Below, piece by piece: positions 1 to 6,757 of a stretch of DNA of 17,250 bases. The position numbers and the translations under genes were made by a program. The notes under the pieces were generated by a model. It worked only from the letters and a program-made list of their open reading frames with translations. It was not told where the DNA came from and did not search any database. Numbering within the stretch: position 1 is the stretch's first letter; every line of letters begins with the position of its first letter. Source of the stretch: an uncultured bacterium (lineage in GTDB: Bacteria; Verrucomicrobiota; Kiritimatiellia; RFP12; UBA1067); the NCBI GenBank assembly GCA_946401765.1, contig CAMIVJ010000014.1:1-17250 (forward strand), given 5' to 3'.

Positions 1-181
1 AAACGTTCCTGAGGTTCGTGATCGCCTGGCGAGTCTGCGCCTCGGTCGTTGTGGCGGTAACGGCGTTCACGGCCGGATCGATTGGAATCTGGCCCGAGCA
101 CCACACGAATCCGCCGGCTTTGATGGCCTGACTGTACGGCCCCAGGGCCTTGGGCGCGTTCTCAGTGGATATGATATTCAT
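1..181 (-). CDS. ridA: RidA-family reactive intermediate (enamine/imine) deaminase, N-terminal part
   Basis: The reading frame starts at ATG 181 and runs off the left edge of the window, so about 60 N-terminal residues are visible. The sequence begins MNIISTENAPKALGPYSQAI and continues with a GFVWCSGQIPIDP block. Both are hallmarks of the RidA/YjgF/UK114 family, which are small cytosolic trimers that hydrolyse reactive enamines and imines made by PLP enzymes such as threonine dehydratase. The catalytic arginine of the family lies in the C-terminal half and is not in the window, so activity cannot be judged. GAGGTG sits a few bases before the ATG and supports this start. The gene lies 34 bases after the yidC stop in the same orientation and may be read through from the rpmH operon. 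Confidence 0.9.
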   Translation of the reverse strand, partial: MNIISTENAPKALGPYSQAIKAGGFVWCSGQIPIDPAVNAVTATTTEAQTRQAITNLRNV

Positions 182-215
182 TTTCACCTCGGTCGTTGTT
201 TGTCAGCGCGTTTGA

Positions 216-1979
216 CTACTGTCCGCCATGACGGCGCATCTGGCGCGTGGGCGGCATCTCGACGGAATCGGGCTCCAGCACTCCGTCGGCGCTGCCGCGC
301 GCGGCTGGCGCGCCGTAGCGCTTCTTGATCCACCACGCCTGCGCCACGCCGAACGCCGTGCTTAGCGCCCAGTAGAGCGAAAGCGCGCTCGGGAAGTTGT
401 AGAACATCACAAGCATCATGAGCGGCATCATGATCATCATCATGCGCTGCTGCGAGTTGTCGCCTGAGGGCGTGAACGCGCTCTGGAGCATCGTGAGGCC
501 GGCCATCGCTAGCGGCAGGATGTTGAGCCCGCCGAACGGAAACCAGCTGGCGAAGAGCGCCTCTGGCTCGGAGAGGTCCGATATCCACAGGAACGGCGCG
601 TAGCGCAGCTCCACCGCCGAGCGCAGCACCGTGAAGAGAGCGATGAACACCGGAATCTGCACGAGCATCGGCAGGCAGCTGGAGAGCGGATTCACCTTGT
701 TCTCGCGGTAGAGCTGCCACGTCTCCTGCTGGAGACGCTGCGGATTGTCCTTGAACTTCTTCTGCAGCTCCTTCATCTTGGGCTGAATCTCCTGCATCTT
801 GCGCATGCCCATGCTTGACTTGTGCGTGAGCGGCCAGAAGATGAGGCGCACGAGTATCGTCAGCAGTATTATCGCCACGCCGTAGTTGGGAATCAGCGTG
901 TTGAAGAAGTTCAGCACCCACACGAGCGGGTAGCAGAGCCAGCGCCACATGCCGAACTCCATCACGTCACGCATGCCGAGGTTCCACAGAAGCGCCTGCT
1001 TCTTAGGGCCGAGATAGACCGTGTAGCTGCGCTTGGCGGGCGTGCCTGCGAACGAGACCTCAGCGGCTACGCTCTTTAGGGCGTAGTGCGGCAGGGCGGG
1101 ATCGCGCGCGATGACGGCACGGAAGCCGGAGTTGGGCTCGCTGCACTTGGCGAGCGCCGACACGAAGAAGCGGTTCTTCACGGCCACCCAGGTGTGGGCG
1201 CCCGGATAGTCCACAATCGACCGCTCGGGCATTCCGGCCGCGCTCTTCTGTCCGCTGCAGCCACCGGCGGTTGAGACCAGATAGCTCTTCAGCGGCGACT
1301 CGCCGTCGTCGCCGTGGTGCACCACGTGCGGCTTCTTGCCCGAGAGCGCAAAGGAGTCAACGGAGAGAATGTCGTTCTTCGACGAGCCCATCGTCACTGC
1401 GCCGAGCGAGAGCCTGCTCGCGGCAGTGGCGCCTGGCTTCGCGAACGTCTCTTCAACCTCCACGCAGTAATTGGGCATGAGCGTGATGCGACGCGTCATG
1501 AAGGCGTTCTTGAACACTACGCAGTCGGCATCGCTGAGTTTTTCGTCGAGCTCGAAGTCTTCGTCGGGATCGACGCCCTCCATGCCGACGACCGCGAGGG
1601 CGGGGGCTGACGAGAAGTCCAGCGCGAGCGGCGGGTTCTCCGGTGATATCTTGCCCGGCTTCTGCGCGTATTTGAGCATCTTCGCGCTCTTCACCACGGC
1701 GCCACGCGTGGATAACGTAAGCTCCACCTGGTCGTTCGCGAGCGTTGTGGTCTTCTCAGGCGCCTTGGGCTTAGCGGGCTTCGGCGCCTCGGCGGGCTTT
1801 GGCGCCTCTGCCTGTTTAGGGGCGGGCGCGGTCGTCTGCGCGGGCTGCACCTGCTCCGCCGGAGGCGGGTTTCGCGCCGCCTCCTCTGCCGCCTTCTTCT
1901 GCTGGCTGAATGAATGCCAGAACCAGCCCACAAGAGCCAGCCCCAGCAGAAGCGAAATCAGTTTTTCCTGTTTGTTCAT
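216..1979 (-). CDS. yidC: Membrane protein insertase YidC
   Basis: A 587-residue protein with the Gram-negative YidC layout. It has an N-terminal signal-anchor helix (about residues 7-25, LISLLLGLALVGWFW), a Pro/Ala/Lys-rich linker (about 40-75, with PKPAEA repeats), a large periplasmic domain (about 75-340), and the conserved insertase core with five C-terminal membrane segments. The core contains LLTILVRLIFWPLT, and its arginine (about residue 378) corresponds to the positive groove residue of the family. A cytoplasmic coiled-coil hairpin (MQEIQPKMKELQKKFKDNP) follows, then NPLSSCLPMLVQIPVF. YidC inserts and folds inner-membrane proteins alone or with SecYEG. The ATG overlaps the yidD stop by four bases (ATGA), which implies translational coupling. 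The C-terminus ends in a basic tail (PPTRQMRRHGGQ). The length is normal for proteobacterial or PVC-type YidC. Confidence 0.97.
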   Translation of the reverse strand: MNKQEKLISLLLGLALVGWFWHSFSQQKKAAEEAARNPPPAEQVQPAQTTAPAPKQAEAPKPAEAPKPAKPKAPEKTTTLANDQVELTLSTRGAVVKSAKMLKYAQKPGKISPENPPLALDFSSAPALAVVGMEGVDPDEDFELDEKLSDADCVVFKNAFMTRRITLMPNYCVEVEETFAKPGATAASRLSLGAVTMGSSKNDILSVDSFALSGKKPHVVHHGDDGESPLKSYLVSTAGGCSGQKSAAGMPERSIVDYPGAHTWVAVKNRFFVSALAKCSEPNSGFRAVIARDPALPHYALKSVAAEVSFAGTPAKRSYTVYLGPKKQALLWNLGMRDVMEFGMWRWLCYPLVWVLNFFNTLIPNYGVAIILLTILVRLIFWPLTHKSSMGMRKMQEIQPKMKELQKKFKDNPQRLQQETWQLYRENKVNPLSSCLPMLVQIPVFIALFTVLRSAVELRYAPFLWISDLSEPEALFASWFPFGGLNILPLAMAGLTMLQSAFTPSGDNSQQRMMMIMMPLMMLVMFYNFPSALSLYWALSTAFGVAQAWWIKKRYGAPAARGSADGVLEPDSVEMPPTRQMRRHGGQ

Positions 1980-2227
1980 GTCTTATGCTCGTTTATGTAG
2001 TTCTTCCACCGCCCTTTCGGCGGCACCGGATCGTAGCCGTAGGAGCCGAATGGATGGCACCTGAGAATCCGCCATGCCGCGAGCAGCGAGCCCTTCACGG
2101 CTCCGTGCACCCGCAGCGCCTCTATTGCGTAGTTCGAGCAGCTCGGCTCGAAGCGGCAGCAGCCGCGGAAAAGCGGCGAGAGCAGCACCTGGTAGGCGCG
2201 CACAAAGAGAATGAGCAGTTGCTTCAC
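1976..2227 (-). CDS. yidD: Membrane protein insertion efficiency factor YidD
   Basis: An 83-residue protein starting at GTG 2227 (VKQLLILFVRAYQVLLSPLF). It carries the family signature: CRFEPSCSNYAIEAL, then HGAVKGSLLAAWRILRCHPF, then GYDPVPP. YidD is a small, amphipathic, membrane-associated protein that assists YidC-dependent insertion. I chose the GTG because it overlaps the rnpA stop in a GTGA motif and gives the family's usual length; the longer upstream extension in this frame would lie inside rnpA. The stop overlaps the yidC ATG, so rnpA, yidD and yidC are chained by two 4-base overlaps. Confidence 0.95.
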   Translation of the reverse strand: MKQLLILFVRAYQVLLSPLFRGCCRFEPSCSNYAIEALRVHGAVKGSLLAAWRILRCHPFGSYGYDPVPPKGRWKNYINEHKT

Positions 2228-2577
2228 TCCGCTCGACCCTGTGGAACCGACGCGAGCAGACCTCCGCCGCGGGCGAGGCGCAGAAGCTCCTGCTTGACGT
2301 CGTCCATCCGTTTCCCGCCGAGCGACGCGCGCCCAACGAGCACCCAGGCAACGTCCGCCCGAAGGCTCTCGCACGCGAGGCGGAAGCCCTCGCGCAGAAT
2401 GCGCTTGGCGCGGTTGCGGTCCACTGCGTCATGAAAGCTCTTCTTTGAAACAACGACGCCGGCTTGACGGCCGGCGTCGGGCAGATGCAACACCCACGCG
2501 GCGAACAAACGCCCGCGCAACGGGCGCCCCTGGTCGAAGACGCTCTTGTACTTCGAGCCGGGGAGCCGCGTGGACAT
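2224..2577 (-). CDS. rnpA: Ribonuclease P protein component
   Basis: A 117-residue basic protein that binds the RNase P RNA and helps process the 5' ends of pre-tRNAs. The N-terminus has the family's LPGSKYKSVFDQGRPLRGRL pattern. The diagnostic RNR motif is present as DRNRAKRILREGFR (about residues 53-66), preceded by GVVVSKKSFHDAV. The start ATG lies 15 bases after the rpmH stop, the usual arrangement. No strong Shine-Dalgarno is seen directly before it, so translation may depend on coupling to rpmH. The last codons overlap the yidD GTG start. Confidence 0.94.
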   Translation of the reverse strand: MSTRLPGSKYKSVFDQGRPLRGRLFAAWVLHLPDAGRQAGVVVSKKSFHDAVDRNRAKRILREGFRLACESLRADVAWVLVGRASLGGKRMDDVKQELLRLARGGGLLASVPQGRAE

Positions 2578-2592
2578 ACGCTTCGCCGTCCC

Positions 2593-2730
2593 TTAGACCT
2601 GGGTAAGGCGCTTGCGCCCCTTCGCCCGGCGGCGCGCGAGAATCTTTCTCCCGCCCTTTGTCGCCTTGCGTGCGCGGAACCCGATCTTGCGCGCGCGTTT
2701 CACCCTTGAGGGCTGCCACATCATTTTCAT
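2593..2730 (-). CDS. rpmH: 50S ribosomal protein L34
   Basis: A short 45-residue reading frame, MKMMWQPSRVKRARKIGFR and onward, ending RRAKGRKRLTQV. The QPS...R..GFRAR..T..GRKIL..RRAKGRKRL pattern is that of L34, a very basic structural protein of the large ribosomal subunit. GGAAG lies seven bases before ATG 2730. In-frame ATGs also occur at 2724 and 2721, and the N-terminal MKM is slightly unlike the usual MKRT start, so the exact start is open by two or three codons. It heads the rpmH-rnpA-yidD-yidC operon. Confidence 0.95.
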   Translation of the reverse strand: MKMMWQPSRVKRARKIGFRARKATKGGRKILARRRAKGRKRLTQV

Positions 2731-2767
2731 CTTCTATCTTCCTTTTTTGTGTGAAAAGTGAATTGAT

Positions 2768-2796
2768 ATTATATCAAACTAAACACGGCAAATCAA
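2768..2796 (-). promoter_or_regulatory. Putative sigma70 promoter of the rpmH-rnpA-yidD-yidC operon
   Basis: Reading the minus strand, TTGATT (2796-2791) is followed by a 17-base spacer and a perfect TATAAT (2773-2768). Transcription would begin near 2761, about 30 bases before the rpmH ATG. This AT-rich stretch stands out in a GC-rich window. The match is by eye against the consensus TTGACA-17-TATAAT. Confidence 0.75.
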
Positions 2797-2859
2797 GCAT
2801 GACGGCGAAAATTCGGAAAATCGGGAAATCACATCCGGGCATGCCCTTTTCGGACACGC

Positions 2860-4944
2860 TTAGCGGGCGAACCGGAGAATCCATTCGTCCACGCTGCCGA
2901 ACATCGGATGGCAGTTGGAGTAGGTGTTGTCGCTTTCCTTCCACGTCTCCCACAGCGTAGTCGCACCGCGATCGAGCATGTGCAGCCAGCCGGGGAAGCC
3001 CTTGTGGAGGACGATCTTCCGCGCGACGTCCACGCGCCCGTGTTCCGACAGGTACATGAGCATGTAGCGTGTGGAGAAGATGCCCGTGGTGGGACCGTAC
3101 CCCTTCTCTTCAATGGCCTTCACAAGCTGCCGTTCGGCTGCGGCCACCTGCTCCGCCGGGCCGAGCCCCAGATAAAGGCCGGTGGCCTGCGCCGACTGCG
3201 TGCCGTTCGCCACGATGCCGTCCTTCACGTACTTCGCCGCAAAGGCGGCCTTGATCTTCTCCGCGAGCGCCATGAACTCCTTTTCGTCGTCCGTGCGCCC
3301 GAGCATCTTCGCGAACTTCGCGGTCAACTCAACGAAGCGATGCCAGTGCGCGGTCGCGGTGCATCCGTTCGGCGCGCGCTCCAGCGCCTCGTGGTCGCCG
3401 ATGCAGTTGGGGACGAGTCCGTCGGGGCATTTCGCCGCCACGAGCCGGACGTAGCGTGCGCAGACGGGATAGTAGTCGAGCGCCTTCGTCTCATTGTAGT
3501 GGCGGAGGAGCCCGTCGATCAGCTCCGGCACGGCGAGCGCCCACGAGATAGGTCCGGCGCGCCTGCCGAAACCGCTGTCCCCGATGCCCACGTAGGGAGC
3601 GGTCTCAGTGATCCATCCGTCGTCCGCCGCCTCGTCCGCGAAGTCCTGCAGTATCTTGAGATAGAGCGCGCGAACGTCCCAGTTGAGCATCATCGCCTCG
3701 TACGTGGAGACAATGTCGCCGCCATAGCCTAGACGTTCGCGTCCCGGACAGTCGCTCTGCACGCCGCCGATCGTGTTCGCCTGGAACGTGCGGCGGCACA
3801 TCTCGTGGATGGCCGCAAGGTCCTTGTTCTCCGTCTTGAACGCCTTGGCCGCAGGTGCCTTCGCCCTCTCATCCAAGGACAGCATCGATCGCACATCGCG
3901 CAGCGAATCCGTCTCGCCGAGAAGATGTTTTGCGCCGCGTATTTCTGCGTAGCGGAAGATGTGCCAGGTGAACGGCGGATTGAAGCGCTCGCACGCCGCA
4001 CCACCGCAGATATAAACATCGCGCTGGCAGGCGACGCGCGGCGCGCCAGGCCCGCCGTTGCCGCGCTTTATCTGGCCTGCGGTCTGAGTGAGCACGTTTA
4101 CCGAACCGTCCGCGTTGAGGCGCTCGCCGTAAACGATCTCCACGCGCGTGCCGCGCGCCTCGCCGCGGAACAAGAATTCCGGCACGCCTGAAGCGTTCAC
4201 TCCGAAGTCCACAACTTGAACATCTCCTTCACGCAGCCACTTTGCCTTGCCTCTGTGTACTTCGAAAGTTCCCATTCCGAAGAAGCGGTGCCCGCTACCG
4301 CTGCCCTCCTCCTGGCCAGGCCACGGACGAATCGTTCCCTTCGGACCCTTCACCGCAGCCGCCGGTTTCCACTCTGCGTCCTCGGCGCGCGTCGCGTCGA
4401 TCTCCGTGCCGAGATACACCGAGTTGCGCACCACGTTCGTCCTGCGCCATTTCCACTCTAGCGGCTTCTCCACGCCGTCGACCGCCATCTTGAAGCAGGG
4501 GCGTCCATGCGCGAGCTTCGCGCGGAAGTTGTCGTGTCCCCAGAAGCGGAGCGGCGGCAGATTGTAGAATCCGTTGCCGAGGCGCACGACGACATCGACC
4601 GGCGAAGACGCCACCTTTACGGTGAAGGACTTCGCATACACCGTCTTGTCGTAGGGCGTCCAGAGCGTGTCGAGACCATCCGCGCACATCAGCGTCTCGC
4701 TCCCCACATGAAGCAAGGCGAACCCGGCGCACGCGAAATGCACCTTCGCCTCGCGCACGCCTTCGGGTAGAGTGAACCTAGCTCTGAATTCTGGCGCGGG
4801 GTCCTCCTCGTACCAGTCGGCGCCGTTGCGGTCTGGCAACCCGTCGCCGATCCAGGGGAGCGGCGCGAGGGGGGATTCTGCCGCGGAGAGGATAGATGCG
4901 GCGATCGCCATCGCCGCGAATAGTGTGCATTTATTCATGCGCAT
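2860..4944 (-). CDS. Secreted GH78-type alpha-L-rhamnosidase-like glycosidase lacking the usual C-terminal domain
   Basis: About 694 residues from ATG 4944 (MRMNKCTLFAAMAIAASILSA, a signal peptide with likely cleavage near SAA/E); a start at ATG 4938 is equally possible. N-terminal beta-sandwich regions (about 30-330) precede an (alpha/alpha)6 barrel. Barrel marks are DCPGRERLGYGGD (residues 398-410), whose D398, E403 and D410 match the acidic cluster of GH78. The late motif ATTLWETW carries E666, matching the proposed general base, and is followed by SNCHPMFGSVDEWILR. Family members release terminal alpha-L-rhamnose from glycans. The protein stops within about 10 residues of the SVDEW motif, so the usual C-terminal beta-sandwich is absent, and the 129 bases to rpmH could not encode it in any frame. 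It lies 61 bases after the OPT transporter gene. Substrate specificity is unknown. Confidence 0.85.
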   Translation of the reverse strand: MRMNKCTLFAAMAIAASILSAAESPLAPLPWIGDGLPDRNGADWYEEDPAPEFRARFTLPEGVREAKVHFACAGFALLHVGSETLMCADGLDTLWTPYDKTVYAKSFTVKVASSPVDVVVRLGNGFYNLPPLRFWGHDNFRAKLAHGRPCFKMAVDGVEKPLEWKWRRTNVVRNSVYLGTEIDATRAEDAEWKPAAAVKGPKGTIRPWPGQEEGSGSGHRFFGMGTFEVHRGKAKWLREGDVQVVDFGVNASGVPEFLFRGEARGTRVEIVYGERLNADGSVNVLTQTAGQIKRGNGGPGAPRVACQRDVYICGGAACERFNPPFTWHIFRYAEIRGAKHLLGETDSLRDVRSMLSLDERAKAPAAKAFKTENKDLAAIHEMCRRTFQANTIGGVQSDCPGRERLGYGGDIVSTYEAMMLNWDVRALYLKILQDFADEAADDGWITETAPYVGIGDSGFGRRAGPISWALAVPELIDGLLRHYNETKALDYYPVCARYVRLVAAKCPDGLVPNCIGDHEALERAPNGCTATAHWHRFVELTAKFAKMLGRTDDEKEFMALAEKIKAAFAAKYVKDGIVANGTQSAQATGLYLGLGPAEQVAAAERQLVKAIEEKGYGPTTGIFSTRYMLMYLSEHGRVDVARKIVLHKGFPGWLHMLDRGATTLWETWKESDNTYSNCHPMFGSVDEWILRFAR

Positions 4945-5005
4945 GAGTTTACCAAATCCGCCCGCGCTAGTAAACGGAAAACAGCACGCGACCGCGCGAT
5001 GCGCT

Positions 5006-6727
5006 TCAGCGCGCCCCAATCACAAGAGAGAGCACGGCGAGCAGAATGCCGCAGAGCCCCTCTCCCGCGATCAGCCCGGCTGAGAAAAGCGTGCCGGGAT
5101 CTTCGCCTGTCGCCTCCACGCCGCGTAGTCTGTTCACATAGGCGCGCACCATTCCGCCGGCGAAGATCGAGACGTTCAGCCCAATCGGCAGATAGATTCC
5201 AATCGCCACGGGCATCACCGGCACGCGCAGCAGCATCAGCGCCACGGCAAGCCCGGCACCTGCAGCAAGAAGGTCCCATGGCAGGCCATCGCCCATGATG
5301 CCCTCCACGATGACCTTCATCAACGTGGCCTGCGGCGCCGAAATTGCCTTGCTACCGAACCCCCACGCCTTGTGCAGCAGCACAAGCACGCCGCCGATCA
5401 CAAGGGCTGAGGCCACCACGCCCACGAATTCGCCGACCTGCTGTTTCCACGGCGTCGCGCCCAGAAGGCGTCCCGTCTTGAGATCCTGCGCCGTGTCGCC
5501 CGCTATCGCCGCCACAATGCACACCACGCTGCCTATCGCTATCGCCGCCGTCATTCCTACCGCGCCTGCCGCCCCCGTGGCCCTTATCACGAGAGCCGAC
5601 ACAACGAGCGTCGCTATCGTCATGCCGGAGATCGGATTGTTCGAACTGCCCACGAGCCCCACCATCCTCGCAGAGACCGCCGCGAAGAAGAAGCCGAAGA
5701 GCGCGATGAGCATCGCTCCCAGGAATCCTACCGGCACTGCCGGAACGGCCCAGATGAACACCACCACGCACGCAATGCCGGCAAGCACTGACTTCATCGG
5801 CAGATCACGCCCTCCTCTGTCGTCGGATTTCGCCGTCTTTCCGGCGGACGCCCTGAACGTACGCACGAAAAGCGGCATCGAGCGGATGAGCGAGAAAAGT
5901 CCGCCCGTCGCAATCGCGCCAGCGCCAACATAGCGCACATAGCCTCTCCATACGCCGTCGGCGTTGCCTGCATCCCACATTGCGCGCGCCTCCGGCACGT
6001 GCGACGCGATCACCGGCAGCAGCACCATCCATCCAAGCAGCGCGCCGCCCAGCAGAAGCGACGCCACCCTTGGCCCCACAATGTACCCCACGCCGAGAAG
6101 CGCCGGGGACACGTCTAGCCCCAGCGCCCCTCTTACGCACTTGACAGGCCACAGGAAGCTCTCGGGTATCCACTTAAGCCACCCCGTAACGAACTTCAAT
6201 GCAGCCGCAAGGCCAAGCCCGATGAACACAGTCTTCGCATGCTTCGCCCCAGCCTCGCCCGCGCGCAGAACGTCGGCACAGGCCCTTCCCTCGGGATACA
6301 GCAGAGTCTTCTCCTCCTCCACGATCAGCGGACGCCGCAGCGGCACCATCAGCAGCACGCCCAGAACGCCGCCCGCAAGCGCGATGAGCGTGATGGAGAC
6401 AATCTCCGGAGCGTGGAACTCGGACGGTCTCTCCTGCGCCCAGAGATACAGCGCTGGAAGCGTGAATATCGCCCCGGCCGCGAGCGACTCGCCTGCGCTG
6501 CCGATCGTCTGCACCATGTTGTTCTCGAGGATTGAGTCCCTTCTCAGCACAAACCGCAATACGCCCATCGAGATCACTGCCGCCGGCACAGACGCCGACA
6601 CCGTAAGCCCCACGCGCAGGCCGAGATACGCATTCGCGGCGCCGAACACCACCGCCAGCAGCACGCCGAGCACGAGTGCCGTGAACGTGAGCTCCTTCTC
6701 TCTGCCATTCTGTGTTTCAGTGGTCAT
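5006..6727 (-). CDS. OPT-family oligopeptide transporter
   Basis: A 573-residue, very hydrophobic protein with roughly 14-16 membrane segments. The N-terminus has FGAANAYLGLRVGLTVSASV (residues 28-47), and ENNMVQTIGSAGESLAAG (residues 68-85) is the typical bacterial OPT signature. Later segments include SSNNPISGMTIATL and a GDTAQDLKTGRLLGATPWKQ loop. OPT proteins are proton-coupled inner-membrane importers of oligopeptides, or of metal chelates in the YSL branch, and the sequence does not decide which. GGAGG lies seven bases before ATG 6727. It follows the amidase gene by 30 bases in the same direction, so co-transcription is likely. Import of amidase-released or environmental peptides is a reasonable inference, not shown. 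Confidence 0.9.
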   Translation of the reverse strand: MTTETQNGREKELTFTALVLGVLLAVVFGAANAYLGLRVGLTVSASVPAAVISMGVLRFVLRRDSILENNMVQTIGSAGESLAAGAIFTLPALYLWAQERPSEFHAPEIVSITLIALAGGVLGVLLMVPLRRPLIVEEEKTLLYPEGRACADVLRAGEAGAKHAKTVFIGLGLAAALKFVTGWLKWIPESFLWPVKCVRGALGLDVSPALLGVGYIVGPRVASLLLGGALLGWMVLLPVIASHVPEARAMWDAGNADGVWRGYVRYVGAGAIATGGLFSLIRSMPLFVRTFRASAGKTAKSDDRGGRDLPMKSVLAGIACVVVFIWAVPAVPVGFLGAMLIALFGFFFAAVSARMVGLVGSSNNPISGMTIATLVVSALVIRATGAAGAVGMTAAIAIGSVVCIVAAIAGDTAQDLKTGRLLGATPWKQQVGEFVGVVASALVIGGVLVLLHKAWGFGSKAISAPQATLMKVIVEGIMGDGLPWDLLAAGAGLAVALMLLRVPVMPVAIGIYLPIGLNVSIFAGGMVRAYVNRLRGVEATGEDPGTLFSAGLIAGEGLCGILLAVLSLVIGAR

Positions 6728-6757
6728 TTCGTGCCTCCGTGCCTCGTGCAGAGCATG

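Noticed and set aside
1750..1830. Repeat of PKPAEA-encoding units in yidC as a genetic tandem repeat of interest
   Set aside because: It is a short low-complexity periplasmic linker of the kind commonly seen in YidC and other exported proteins.
2837..2846. Palindrome GGGCATGCCC after the glycosidase stop as a terminator
   Set aside because: The stem has no loop and no T-run on the minus strand. The TTTT that follows is on the plus strand, where no gene ends.
2731..2859. Possible replication origin upstream of rpmH
   Set aside because: The gap is short and AT-rich only at the promoter, and no DnaA-box-like repeats were seen.
2908..3732. A 274-codon open frame on the plus strand opposite the GH78 gene
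   Set aside because: It lies wholly within the coding region of the glycosidase and is His/Arg/Val-rich with no motif, as expected for an antisense shadow.
4947..4975. Inverted repeat GTTTAC/GTAAAC with a 17-base spacer just before the rhamnosidase start as an operator
   Set aside because: Only six bases per arm and a long spacer; such pairs occur by chance, and no promoter was found next to it.
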